From Panonychus citri (lineage: Eukaryota; Arthropoda; Arachnida; Trombidiformes; Tetranychidae), in NCBI RefSeq assembly GCF_014898815.1, contig NW_026515438.1, forward strand, positions 744,001 to 808,000: a stretch of DNA of 64,000 nucleotides, read 5' to 3'. Below, one piece after another: positions 47,901 through 59,282 of this stretch. Position 1 is the stretch's first letter. Every line of letters begins with the position of its first letter. The position numbers were made by a program, and so were the translations under genes. The notes beneath the pieces are model-generated. The model did not search any database. It worked only from the letters and a program-made list of their open reading frames with translations, and had not been told where the DNA came from.

Positions 47901-49521
47901 TATGAATGACGGTGAGTAGAGAGCCAAAGATGAGTCTGAGTGATAAGAATATAATTTCTCAGAATAATCGATGAATTTAGTTCAGTTGAATTGAATTTTG
48001 GCTCGAAAAGTTTTTCTTTTTTTTCTCAATTTTCTATATTCAGCTTAGCTTTAAATGGCTTAACCCTGAGATAATTTCCTGAGAGATTATTTTTCCCACT
48101 CTTAAACCCATCTTGAAACATGAATTCATGAATTAATTTTAATCTGTGAAAAGTTCATTCTTCTGAAAATGAAACTTAATCAGAATTTTAATTCAGCTTT
48201 AATCCTCGTTGGAGAAATATTAATTTATAATATTTATTTCTCACCAAAACTGAAACAAGGTGAATTATAACAAAGAAAAACAATGTTTCCAAGTTATAAT
48301 TATCATTATTTCACCTTAATTGTTGTTAATTGTTGTGTATATGTTTATATGAAACTTGTGAGAAAACTGGAAGAGTTTAATTTAAAAATTCAATGATAAA
48401 GTAATTTTAAATAGCAAGAGAAAACAATTAAAGTTTCTTATAATTTGATATCTTGATTGTTGTTAAAAAGTTTCACTTACACACTCGAGGTTAGTGATTA
48501 ATCAACAATGCAAGGTTATCGTTTGATTCTGATTCTCATTTGATTAAATTGAAATTGAAATTGAGTGTAAATGAAACTATTAGCAACAACAATCAAGATG
48601 AAATTGCAAATTAAGACAAAAGAAAATATGAAAAAAAATTAAGATTCAATAGAAACAAAGTTGTGGTCTTGATTGTTTCAACGATTATAATGATTCTTGT
48701 TGATGGTCATTCATCAATTCATCATCATAATCGTAAATGAGAAACTAAATAATCACTTGAAATCTTAATTATTTGTCCTTCTTTTAATTAACTTTCCCTT
48801 TTTTTTCCTATTAATTAGTATGAGATTTTTTATTTTGTACTCTTGTTGTTTATAAATTTCAATTTCAATCTCAATCAATGAAACTGATTCCCTATCGTTT
48901 CATCATCATCATGCTGATTGTGATTGATTTGATTGGGTTGAAAGTGACAGAGAGATATTAATAATAAGATTACCAATGAAGATAATGATGATAATAATAT
49001 AAGTTAAACGTTCAAGTTGATAAATTTGACAATTTATCAAATGTTGTGAGAAAATGTTAACTTTGATTGCCAGAAGACGATAATCATTCAATTTCAGCTA
49101 ATCAATAATCAACAATCAAACAAACCAAATCAACGATAATTAACTTTGAACAAAAAAAAATAGCAAAACAAACCAAAAGGATAATCCAAATGATCCAATC
49201 TCATCATTTACATGGTAAATTTGAATAACAATCAAAGTCGCGCCAATAAAAGTTACGATCAATTTAAATTGTAATCAATAGAAATATAACTTTTTGATAA
49301 TCGTATTTAATTATATAATATTTTATTAATAACTATAATATATATATATTTGTATATATTCATTTATATGTATAAGTTTTCAGCTTGTTTTTAGTCGTAG
49401 TTAGCTGTTGGTGTTTGTGTCTTTTTCTGGGAGAGAGGGAGAGAGAGAGAGTAGTGGTCAGTTTGGAGAGGTCAAGGGTGATGGAAGGGTTTCTTTTTCT
49501 GTTTTTCTTTTACACCATTTG

Positions 49522-51681
49522 TCAATCTTTTACATACTTATTTTCGACCAGGCCAATATCTTGGGTTGACCTGTAGGTACAATTAAAGTGTATCGATGAA
49601 TTATTCCTTGGACCTTGTAAACATTCAACTTGAAGACAGCAACAGAAAACATTTTGTATGGTCTCCTTGAAGGCTTCACGAAATTCCCGATTAAAATAAG
49701 CATAGATTACTGGATTAATGGCAGAATTAAAATAACCCACCCAGAAAAGTGTGTCCACCACAATATCTGGAAAATCAACACAAGAATCACCACACACTGA
49801 TAGAGTAACATATGTAACAAAAAAGGGTAACCAACAGGCGATAAAAGCACCCATGATGATACCAAGGGTTTTAGCTGCTTTATGTTCACGTTTCATTTTA
49901 TTAATACAACGTTTGGTTGGTGTTGATTGTCCACTTTCAGTATCATCGCCGTGTGAATTACGATGAGGTGGTGCATGTACCGTTATATGAGATCCTGATG
50001 ATGAGGAACCATTACCAGTATCATTGGTATTAGTAAGTGTTGTTGTTGCTGTCGCCGTTGTTGTCGTTGTGGCCACGGCCGCGGCGGCGGCGGCGGTTGT
50101 TGTTGTTGTAGCACAGGGATTTGTACCAATCCCACAAGTCACAATATTATTATCCTTATTATTATTGTTATTAGCAGTGTTATTATTATTGGTTGTACCT
50201 CCCCCACCCACACTGGGCCCTGTTGAATAATTTGTTGTTTGAGTATGTAATTGTTGTTGTTGTTGGCTATGATGAGATGATGATGTATTATAATGATGCT
50301 TATGATGGTGATGATGATGATGATGATGATGAGTTTGTTGGACTTTGGGTATCATTTGGGTGTGTTTATATAACATTTTTTCCTGTTTAGTTGCTTCAAC
50401 ATAAATCCTCCAATAGGTAAACAACATCACAGTACAGGGAATCCAGAATGAGACGGATGATGATATTAATGAATAGGGTAGATTAACTTTGAATGAGCAC
50501 TCATCCGGATGGGATTGTTGATAGATCATGTGTTCACTTGTGGTATAAAGTCCAGTGAAAATGGGTACAAATGAGATTAAAGTTGAGCTTATCCAAACAA
50601 CGGCTAACATTATGGCCACCGCACGATTGGTTATTTTCATTGGATAATCTAACGGTTTAATGATGGCATAGTATCTGTCAACCGAGATACAGCAAAGGTG
50701 CATTATTGAAGCCGTTGAGAAAAGTACATCACAGGAATTCCAAAAGTCACAAACCAATTTACCCAAAAACCAGCGGCCAGTTATCGCTACGGAGGCTTTA
50801 AAGGTCATGGCAAAAAGAGCGACAAGGATATCGGCACAGGCTAACGAGACAACAAAATAATTGGTTGTTATTCGTAATCGTTGATGACGATAAACACTTA
50901 TAATAATCAATAAATTACCAAAAATTGCCATTAATATTATACTTCCACAGCTTATTATCTTTAATAATAAAATTGTCACCTCTTGCCAGGTAATTAAGGT
51001 ATCACTGGGTGACCCGTAACCCGAATCACTTGAATTTAAAACTGATGAGGTTACCCTGGTTATCGGTGACCCATTGCCGATACTGTTACTATTACTTATC
51101 CCAGCACCGGGAAAGGAAGAGGAAATTGATGATGTGAATGCTGCCATGGCTGCTGAAGCTGCAACAGCGTTAACAGATGATAAAGCCGATGAATAGTCAG
51201 CCATTATTATTGTTATTGGTTTGGTTAACCAACGTAACGAAAAATTTGAAAAATTGGATAATAATGAAATGCTAGAGATTTTATCAATTAGATTTGTTTC
51301 AGGATGATGATGGAGATGGAGATGATGATGATGATGATTATTACCTCTTTCTCTGTATGATGATGATAATGATTTTTTCACTGATATTGAGGATTCAGGG
51401 GATAAAGATGAAGAGGTAAATTGTTGCTGTGTTAATATCAATTGGTGGTGATTTTCAATCAGTTTTGGTTGCAGTTGATTTATTGGTGATTTAATTGTAA
51501 GAGGTAATAATATTAACAAAGATGATACAATTGTTGTTGTTGATGATGATGATGATGGTATTGAATTTAATAGAAAACGTTTAATTGTTGTTGTGGGTGG
51601 ACTGGTAATTAATAGATAACCAGGATTCCAGATGATTACACTTAAATTATAATAGAAATCAAATGATGGTGTAATCATCAT
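49522..51681 (-). CDS. Octopamine beta-type receptor (class A GPCR)
   Basis: A 719-codon frame containing all seven transmembrane helices without an intron. TM1 begins near residue 236; TM2 is NYFVVSLACADILVALFAM; TM3 has the amine-binding D318 (WNSCDVLF) and D335-R-Y; TM5 has the Ser cluster SLISSSVSFWIP; TM6 has CWLPFF near 616; TM7 has NPVIY at 656-660. The signatures ITTNYFVVSL, TASIMHLCCISVDRYYAI, KPLDYP and KAAKTLGIIMGAF are those of insect Oct-beta receptors, which couple octopamine to Gs/cAMP in nerve and muscle. A Cys cluster (FCCCLQVEC) follows helix 8 and may be palmitoylated. The third cytoplasmic loop is greatly enlarged by homopolymers (10 His, then Gln, Asn, Thr and Ala runs). 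The likely start is M160 (ATG at 51204, MADYSSAL), because residues 1-159 are Ser/His-rich low complexity; the upstream ATG at 51681 cannot be excluded. The C-terminus ends VENKYVKD. Confidence 0.88.
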   Translation of the reverse strand: MMITPSFDFYYNLSVIIWNPGYLLITSPPTTTIKRFLLNSIPSSSSSTTTIVSSLLILLPLTIKSPINQLQPKLIENHHQLILTQQQFTSSSLSPESSISVKKSLSSSYRERGNNHHHHHLHLHHHPETNLIDKISSISLLSNFSNFSLRWLTKPITIIMADYSSALSSVNAVAASAAMAAFTSSISSSFPGAGISNSNSIGNGSPITRVTSSVLNSSDSGYGSPSDTLITWQEVTILLLKIISCGSIILMAIFGNLLIIISVYRHQRLRITTNYFVVSLACADILVALFAMTFKASVAITGRWFLGKLVCDFWNSCDVLFSTASIMHLCCISVDRYYAIIKPLDYPMKITNRAVAIMLAVVWISSTLISFVPIFTGLYTTSEHMIYQQSHPDECSFKVNLPYSLISSSVSFWIPCTVMLFTYWRIYVEATKQEKMLYKHTQMIPKVQQTHHHHHHHHHHKHHYNTSSSHHSQQQQQLHTQTTNYSTGPSVGGGGTTNNNNTANNNNNKDNNIVTCGIGTNPCATTTTTAAAAAAVATTTTTATATTTLTNTNDTGNGSSSSGSHITVHAPPHRNSHGDDTESGQSTPTKRCINKMKREHKAAKTLGIIMGAFIACWLPFFVTYVTLSVCGDSCVDFPDIVVDTLFWVGYFNSAINPVIYAYFNREFREAFKETIQNVFCCCLQVECLQGPRNNSSIHFNCTYRSTQDIGLVENKYVKD

Positions 51682-53477
51682 GTATTCATCATTAAGGATT
51701 AACTGGAAATCACATTTTCTTTAGTCATCACCAGCAAAAAAAAAGACGTTAAATTGTCACAATTAACTTGGAAAAAATTTCATCACCATAATAATAAAAA
51801 CACTCAGACAATATATCACAATTAATAATGATAATGATTTATAAACCTTAATAGAGATTAATTAACTGATTCCTTGAATTTGAATTGAACACTTTTAATT
51901 TCTGTTGGTGTGTTTGTTTTATTCAATTACTGATGATGATTATTATTGATGAAGAAAACTTTTTGATTGTGATTATTTTTTGGCTCTGTTGACATGATTC
52001 AATATTAACAGTAGCTTGATGATGATGTTGATAATTTGATGATGAGCAAGACAAGGAGGTGTAGGTGGTTGTAAAGGTTGAGAGAGAAAGAGAGAGAGAG
52101 AGATGCTAACAATTGATCAACAAGATGAATGGAGGATGAAGAGGTTGAATTTCACTTTCCATCTTCATCTTTATCATCATCTCTTCATCTTTTTTGTTTG
52201 TTTGTTTCTCTCTTTCTGTTATTATTTTTGCCTTTTCTCTTGCAACCAAATTAAATCAATATCTTTCTGCTTGTGACTTTCAGATGCTACTACTTATCAT
52301 GATTGATTTTTTCTTCCAATGATTTCCAGTTGATTCATTTTACTCTTCTAGATATTGATGATAATGATAATGATGATGATAGTAAAATATTATTGGAGAG
52401 AGAAAGAGAAAGAGAGAGTAATTTTATTTTTCTCTCAAAAGTTTCCTCAATCTCGTTGTTTGGTTGAAATTCAATGATGATGATGATCAAGATGAAGATG
52501 AAGATTCTAAGGATGAGGATGATGAGAATCGAGATGAAATTTCACTTTGGTTTTACTTTGAAATTTTTCTTCTTCTTTTTCCTTCCTATTTCCTTCCTTT
52601 CACTTTCTCAACCCTGACACCAACACCGAGACACACACACGAACATGATAACATTGGGATAGAAAAAACTGAAGAGAAAATTATTATTTTATTCTTATCG
52701 AGTTTGTTTTTGTTCGATTTTTCGTTGATAAATTTCCAAATTGATTTAAATTCTATGTTTTCTTTCACTTTCTCTCTCACTCTCCCTCTCTCTCACTATT
52801 TGTGTGTAACTACATGGGTGTTGATGATGAACGTTGATTACTAATGATGTTGATTGTTGCTGATTAACCAGGAGGATTTGCAGAGGTGTAATTATGTTCA
52901 TTCAAGATATTAAATCTTTCAAGCAAATAATTTTAATGTTCATCTATCAATGATGAATTGGTGTTGATCAGTTTGACAAAACAATTAATCTTCCATAGAT
53001 TGTTGTTGTTGTTGTTGTTGTTGTTGTATTTATTTAATTTGATTAATCACTTGAAGTCCCTCTCTCACTTTCTGTGTATTTGTATTTGTTTACAAACAGT
53101 GATGTTGATAGTAAACAAAAGTTATCAAGAGAGAGACACTTTCGTTATATAATTGATATTGATGTTGACCAAATAATGACCAAAGATGATTACACTGATT
53201 CTGAAGGTTGAAAATTAATTGTTATTATTATTAAATTAGAATATCACTTAACCTTTAATCCAATTTCCTTTTATTGTATTTCCTTTTTTTTTCTTCTCCT
53301 GGATCAATTGATATAATATCAATTCAATGGTTAATTTGTTGTAATTTAATATATTAATTGTTGGTGTGTTGTTGTTGTTGTTGGTTTCATAAGAAAAGTG
53401 GAAGTTGATTGTTGATTGTTGATGTTGTTGAGAGTTAAACAAGTTAATCAACGAAAGAAAATTAAAATATAAAGATG

Positions 53478-53480
<3 letters not shown>

Positions 53481-53516
<36 letters not shown>

Positions 53517-53533
53517 GTGAGTGAGTGAGTGAG
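53481..53533. repeat. (GA)n followed by (GTGA)n
   Basis: About 33 bp of GA dinucleotides passes directly into five GTGA tetramers, a compound microsatellite. Confidence 0.95.
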
Positions 53534-54654
53534 ATTAATTGTGATGATGATGATTTGGTGATGTTCAAGTTGATGATGAAGATTAGATTGATGATGGATT
53601 GACACAAAACTTAATTGCTTATAATTAAATAAACAATTATATTAATAACAAAACTTAATAAGGTTAATTGTTTTTCCAAAACTCTTTATTAATATATGTA
53701 TATATGTGTATATATAACTTTCACAAGGTACAAAGTGATCAAGTCATGGTAACTTTCATCATGTTGGAACTGAATATATGAAAAAAAAAGAGAGAAATTA
53801 TTTTCGGAGAGAGAGAGAATTGGATGATAAAAAGGATAGAGTGAGTTCGGTGGTGGGAGGAGGAGGAGGAGGTTCGACGGGAGAGGTTTTGATATTAGAA
53901 GAGAGAGAGAGAGAGAGAGAGGAGAAGTAAAAAAAGCTCACTTTGTTTTCTTCTTCTAATTTAGTAACTGTTTTATTATTAGAATTTTTTTTTCTTCTTC
54001 TCTTTCGACTCTATCAGAAAGTTCTGAGATGAAATATTTAATTGTTCACTTTAAGATTATAATTAAATTTTCATTGTCATCAAAATCATGATCATCGTTG
54101 TCATTATCAATCTTTTTAATTTCTTTCGCAGCTTTTTACTTGTTTATTAATTAGTAATTAAACATAACAATTAAATGTATATTCTTGATAATTGTTTTTT
54201 TAATCGTAATTTTTGTCATTAGGTTTTTTCTTTTGATGAAACTTTTTTGTTTATTTCAAAGTTGGTTAGTTAATTGTTGGCTTATTATGATTATCGTGTT
54301 ATCAAGGTTAACTAAGATGTTTTCTCTCACTCTCTTATTCACTCTGGTGATAATGACAATGATGATAAGGTTGATTAAGATGATGATTAGATGAGGCAGT
54401 GAGGGAAGTGGAATCTATCAAAAATATAAAGTCAATGAGTATTAATCGTGTTAATTGTTTGTGTGTGAATGAGAGAGAGAGAGAGAGAGACTGGTGTGAG
54501 TGAGTGAGTGTGTGTGTGTGCAAATAAGGAAAAGGATGGAAAAAAAAGAGGATGAAACTTTAACTTGAACTGAGTTGAAAACTCACTTGAAATGAAATAG
54601 TCTCATACTGATGAGTGAAGATTGAGAAACACCAACATCTCTCTCTCACTAACT

Positions 54655-54715
54655 CTCTCTCTCTCTTCTCTTTCTCTTTCTCTTTCTCTTTCTCTTTCTC
54701 TCTCTCTTCTCTTTC
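54655..54715. repeat. (CT)n / (TTTCTC)n pyrimidine tract
   Basis: CT dinucleotides followed by five to six TTTCTC hexamers and more CT. One strand is purely pyrimidine for about 55 bp. Confidence 0.9.
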
Positions 54716-54865
54716 AATTCTCTACCCAGTTCTCATATCAGTATATCCTATCTAGTTACGATTGCGTACAATGAATTTCTCTTTCATTCGAATCAACTGA
54801 GTTTATATTTTTATACAATATTCCAATTGATTCAGGTTATCATGATAATCTCACGTTCGCTTGAA

Positions 54866-54937
54866 GCTCCATCTATTGGAGCTCATTTCAACTAAAATTC
54901 TATCACAACAATTCACTTCATCGTCGCCATCTAGTGT
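54866..54937 (-). promoter_or_regulatory. Two co-oriented CTCF-like motifs
   Basis: On the minus strand ACACTAGATGGCGA (54937-54924) and CCAATAGATGGAGC (54879-54866) each match the CTCF core consensus CCASYAGRKGGCRS at 12 of 14 positions, in the same orientation and 58 bp apart. They lie in a locally more GC-rich, repeat-poor patch between the receptor and the SRP9 cluster, where a domain boundary would make sense. Motif evidence only. Confidence 0.35.
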
Positions 54938-55843
54938 CTCTCAATTACTGATTAGATAATTTTGAAATTTCTCACAAGAAACTCGTTCATTTGGTGTGGC
55001 AATTAAGAGTTGCAGATTCAGAGCCTAATTAACACGAGGTCCACTGTTTCTCTTGTTATTTCAAGACAATTTTCTCAGGTTATCCGATGCTAATTACTTC
55101 AGGTACATAATCCATAAGGTGATTATAATTTACTGGGTTTATTCCCGAAATTGATGTGATGAGAATTGAATGGAATTGAATTGAATTGGAAGAGAAAAAG
55201 TTTTTTTTTCTATGTTGAATTAACTTTATTATCCTTACCAATCAAATGTGATTAGTGAGTGTAACTAATTTGTAAGAAATTAAATTGTCAAGGTTTTGCA
55301 ATTTAACGATGAGAGTTTTGATTATCATGCCGGTGATTAACAACTAATTGAAATTGTTAATTTTTCTTACCACTAGAAAGTTGATTATGTAAAAAAATTA
55401 CCAAATTGTTGAAGATTAATTTTACTTTTTTTCTTCTTTCTCTTCACTCATTTGCAATTAAATTTAATTTACAACTAAATTAACTCTTAATTGAATCAAT
55501 ATGATCAATCATTGAATAATCAAGCTGATTGAATTTTCTTTCGCAATTTGGATTTATAGTTATACAGAATTAGATGTTATTTAATTACAAGTTAACGGCA
55601 ATAATTTGAACATTATGTGTATATATTTTAACGATTGTTAATTGAGAGTAATTTATATCAATTTATTTAATTAATTTCTTTTTCCCAAATTACATCAACA
55701 ATCAGAGAAGATTATTAATTGTCTTCATGTTCAAGTTTTCATCAAATTGATGGACAACTTTCATGTCAACTTTTTGATTGAATACTTTGTAAACATAATT
55801 AGGAATGATTGATTGATGATTAGCTTGATTGTTGTTGTTGAGA

Positions 55844-56325
55844 TCATTTTGTGGCCATGTTTCTCATTAATTGAGTTGTAAAATTTTCAATCTTTTTAAC
55901 TTCTTGGTGGTTTTTCGCTGAATACATTAGGCAGATTCGATTATCGGTCATTTTGATGACCAATTTTCCGTCATTGTGTCGGTACTTAAGCACAAACCGA
56001 CATTTCATTGGATCGTCAAGATATAATCCTTGAGCGGCTTTCGAGAATTCTTCCCAGTTTTGGATGTACGGCATAACTATAAATTAGAAATTAAATATAA
56101 TTAACAGGTGAAAAAACTAAAATTAAAACAGAGAAACAAATTAACTTGAGGAGAAAATTAAATTTAATGAAGTAAACAAAATAATTAGAATTCGATTGAA
56201 GCGACTCCTTTGGTCGAAAACTCAACTATCATATAAACAGAAATTCGAGTAACTTTTGTTTACTATTTAAAGAGATTAAATTTAATTTTCGTTGATTTTT
56301 TCTTACCTGAATAAGTTATTTCCAT
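55844..56325 (-). CDS. SRP9: Signal recognition particle 9 kDa subunit (SRP9)
   Basis: Two exons. Exon 2 (56076-55844) encodes MPYIQNWEEFSKAAQGLYL..., with the family landmarks WEEFxxAAxxLYLxDPxKxRxVLKYRHxDGxLxxKxTD and a C-terminal VKKIExFxxQLMR. The acceptor is TTATAG at 56077. Exon 1 (56325-56307) supplies ATGGAAATAACTTATTCAG ending at a GTAAGA donor and joins in frame, giving about 82 residues starting MEITYSVMPYIQ; the human protein has 86. SRP9 pairs with SRP14 on the Alu domain of SRP RNA and slows elongation during co-translational targeting. The 230-bp intron contains a copy of a repeat found again at 58.7 kb. No lesion is seen, so this is the one probably functional gene in the cluster of broken copies, though it could also be a duplicate. 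Confidence 0.82.
56165..56310. repeat. Duplicated segment, copy A (in SRP9 intron)
   Basis: About 145 bp resembling 58722-58860 in the same orientation. The best block is AACTATCATATAAACAGAAATTC followed by a shared (C)TTTTGTTTACTATTTAA and GATTAA, with weaker similarity on both sides, including the complement of a splice donor (TACCT) at the right end. It lies wholly within the SRP9 intron and abuts its 5' splice site. Confidence 0.75.
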
Positions 56326-56715
56326 TTGGTGTTATTCTGTGGTGATTTCTCCATGTTCCAAGAGGTTCTCGCAATGATTGGTGGTGGTGGTGAATCGATA
56401 TTTAAATTTGAAGAAAATGAGGTTGATAACAATTAAACGATAATCTGATTCTCAATTGATTTTCTGTGTCTGCGGTCAATAAATTAATTTCCAAAGAACA
56501 TTTAAATTATCTTTTAGTATGAAGATAAGTTCTAATTGTGATATGACACCATTTAAGAGGGTGAAAAGTCTATTATTATTGTGATATGTTTCTCCATCCT
56601 TCCTGGTTGATTGTAAGATTAAAAAAAGGAATGATGATTAAGATGAAATTGTCGTGATGGTGTAAACAAATTGGATTAATTCAATTAAAGTATTGGGTTG
56701 ATTGATTGACAGAAT

Positions 56716-58021
56716 TTAGAACTGCAAATGACTAATCAAATAAGTTAAATGTCCTTCAGAATCGTCACTTGTTTCAATTGGAACTTCAATGAATCTTTCG
56801 TAATCTTCTCGTATACAAACACCATCAGAATTAAATGAGTACCAATGGAATGGACCAATTTTCCAGGCAGCTGATTGTTGGAAGAGAAAACAAATAACAA
56901 TTAATCAGAATTGAGAGAGAGAGAACGAAAGTAAGAATAATTAGTAAAAAGAAGATCAATAAAACTAATTAAGTAACAAAATCATTCGCAATCTTTTTCC
57001 TCAATTAAAAAAACTATGATTTTCGTCAATAAGATCAAGGATAATCAGAAACGATTAAATTTCTCATTTAAGAGGAAATTTAATTTCATGGTGAAACTCA
57101 TGATACAAATAAATGTGAATAATATTCATACAAATTGCGTTAGAAAAATGAAAAACTATCTCAATAACACAAATTAATTTTCGATATTTTGTCAGTTATT
57201 CTAATAACGCTTAATCTCAAGTGATTAACAGTTTATCAAGAAGTGTCTTGGTTGATTCGAATAATGATTAATTAACTAATCAGAAAAGGGAAAATCAAGA
57301 TGATAATGGGATCCGGAAATACGATTTAAACTAACGATTGATTGACAAGAGAGAGAAATAAATAAGGAAAAGAAACTCGAGATAGAAATAAAAGAATTGT
57401 GATAAAAAAACAGAAAATCGATATCTAATTGTAACATAAGAGAAAAAATTTGAAACTCAATACTAGTGAAGAAAACTTATTAAGTTTAAACTGATTAAAC
57501 TGGCAAGGTAACAATTAACTCTTCAATACCATAGACATTATTTCTTGGACCATATCATGAAATAGAGTCACAATCGTCTAGAACTGTGAATTAAGTAAGC
57601 ATCCATTTTGTTTCGATGTATTGACCAACAAGTCGACCGAAGTTCGAGAAGGCTGATTTACGATTATCTTTAATCTCTTAATTTTCTCGATGTTTCATAA
57701 ACTCTGATTAGGGTTCCCTTTAATGAGGCAGTGGCCACCATGGTTCCTTGATTGTTCAATGCTATACATGCAATGGCTCCTTGGTGGGCAAGTATATTTA
57801 CTGGGGAAGAAGATGCTCCAGGAGAGGCCATATTGAAGTCCATCACTTGTAAAGAGCCCGTTTTATGACCAGGAAATACCATCACTTGTCGTTCACTCGT
57901 CGTATATGGACTCACCTCACATAGACCTCGAGGATTATCACCAGTCTCTACAACGAACAGTTTTTTAGGATTATTAGGGAATGAGTATACATAGATTTTA
58001 CTTCGTTCTACAACAATGAAT
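56716..58021 (-). pseudogene. WDR45: WDR45/WIPI4-like beta-propeller gene, degraded
   Basis: The first recognisable exon (58021-57501, acceptor TTGCAG) encodes IVVERSKIYVYSFPNNPKKLF, then FPGHKTGSLQVMDFN, then LAHQGAIACIALNNQGTMVATASLKGTLIRVYETSRKL, matching blades 4-5 of WIPI3/4 proteins. It then stops (TAA). A +1-frame continuation KDNRKSAFSNFGRLVGQYIETKW matches sequence some 35 residues further on in the family, so the FRRG/blade-6 segment that binds phosphoinositide is deleted. Two more stops (TAA, TGA) interrupt FTV...YGPRNNVYGI. The last exon (56870-56716, acceptor AATCAG) gives FHWYSFNSDGVCIREDYERF...SDDSEG, the family C-terminus. WIPI proteins act in autophagosome formation. The internal deletion and three stops indicate a pseudogene. 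Recognisable blades 1-3 are missing on this strand. Confidence 0.75.
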
Positions 58022-58721
58022 CTGCAATAAGAAAAAAAGAAAACAAATTAATTAAATTAGAAATTTAAATCAATCAGAAAATCTCAAATCAACAATAGTA
58101 ATAATCTGTTATGGTGATGGTTAAAATCAAAGCTCTTAATTGATCAATTGAAAATGGAAATAGAAAATAGGAAATGTAATAACTATTAATATAAACAATT
58201 AGATATATTATTGTAACTCTAATAACCTAAAGTAAAAAGCAAATGATATAATCATTGAGTTTCACCATTAATCAAGGTCAATATCAACAATTACCAATCT
58301 AATTAATGAGTAAAACAGTAACATGTAATATAATCATTTCCAGACTTCTCTCTCGATTCAATGACAGAATAAAACAAAGAGATGAATATCAACATATATA
58401 CACACATTCAGGGTGAATAGAATAACAATTAATTAGAGAGAAAGGCGAAAAAATGATTAATTAATAAAAACAGAATCTAAAAAATTAATACAAACATTTA
58501 ATTCCTTGAGTGTTGACCCAAAGTAACACAACAAGTTGGAAAAGAGGACGAATTGTTTTTCTCCTCTCTCATTTCTAAAGATTAGCTGATCAACATGAAG
58601 ATAAACATCTGACACTCTGAAGCAGGTAAATAAATTTTCAATGGAATTAAAGATAATTAAAAGATAAAAAAAACCGAAATTAAAAAAAAGAGAAACAAAT
58701 TAATTAAGAATTAATTTAAAG

Positions 58722-58860
58722 TAAACAAAAAATTTCGAATTTGACTGAAGCGAATCCTATGGGCGAAAATCGAACTATCATATAAACAGAAATTCTTGTC
58801 ACTTTTGTTTACTATTTAAGGGATTAATTTTGGTTCTTTGTTGTTTTAACTTTACCTTTG
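58722..58860. repeat. Duplicated segment, copy B
   Basis: Second copy of the SRP9-intron segment, 2.5 kb away and directly upstream of the plus-strand WIPI-like fragment. Identity is high in the central 60 bp and decays outward. Confidence 0.75.
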
Positions 58861-58970
58861 GTAGTTAATTGGTTTTTCGAAATTTCTGGTTTCTTTTTAC
58901 TTTCCTACTTCCGGATTATCTTATCCTTCAACCTTATATACCCAAGTGTCCATCTCCATCTTGTTTAAAT

Positions 58971-59126
58971 ATGACGGAAGTTGATGATATTTCAACTCTC
59001 AATTTAGATGGTGATTCCGATGTGTTATTATTAGACGAGCCAATGTCGACCGAAAAGAAAGAGATAAATAATATTGATTTTAGTCATGATCATAACCTTT
59101 TTACCTGTGCCACTGATAATTGCTAA
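58971..59126 (+). pseudogene. Inverted fragment resembling a WIPI-protein blade
   Basis: A 51-codon frame from ATG 58971: an acidic leader (MTEVDDISTLNLDGDSDVLL) and then INNIDFSHDHNLFTCATDN, which matches the start of a WD blade in WIPI proteins (either the amino-terminal FNQDxxxFxCxxxxGF or the later INFSHDSSFLCASSDKG). It ends at TGC TAA where the family continues, without a GT donor. It is on the opposite strand to the WDR45-like exons ending 1 kb away. It is best explained as the first coding exon of the same gene, cut and inverted, or as an unrelated short protein with a chance match. Confidence 0.45.
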
Positions 59127-59282
59127 AAAATTGGTTAATTTATCAATCACTTTTCAATTGGTTATGAAGCAAAAATTGTAAACAATTAAATTTTTACATG
59201 ATTCAAACAGTTAATTGTTAATTAACAAGATAAGAACAGAGTTGAGAAGATGAAAGTGAACATAATTTCAGGGAATAGAGAC

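Larger units (their letters stand above)
27426..49521. other. 22-kb gene-free stretch, microsatellite-rich
   Basis: AT-rich non-coding DNA without a recognisable exon between the retrotransposon and the octopamine receptor. It contains dozens of (GA)n, (CT)n and GAT-triplet tracts; the longest are listed separately. From about 38.0 to 39.4 kb the plus strand is strongly pyrimidine-rich. A TCAGT initiator-like site follows a GCGCAT element near 38,485-38,510, which is faintly promoter-like. It may include a long intron or upstream regulatory DNA of the receptor. Confidence 0.5.
51682..54840. other. Non-coding stretch between receptor and SRP9
   Basis: AT-rich, with GATGAT and (GA)n runs and a (GTT)8 tract near 53,000; no exon recognised. 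The part just after 51,681 may be the receptor's 5' UTR or promoter. Confidence 0.5.

Noticed and set aside
49751..50390. Plus-strand open frames rich in Val, Ala and Asp across the receptor
   Set aside because: Antisense shadows of the homopolymer-rich loop 3 of the minus-strand receptor; no independent coding signal.
58869..58970. Upstream extension of the plus-strand WIPI-like frame (VFRNFWFLF...)
   Set aside because: Starts from a non-ATG-supported region beside repeat copy B; the acidic ATG start at 58971 is the more natural protein start.
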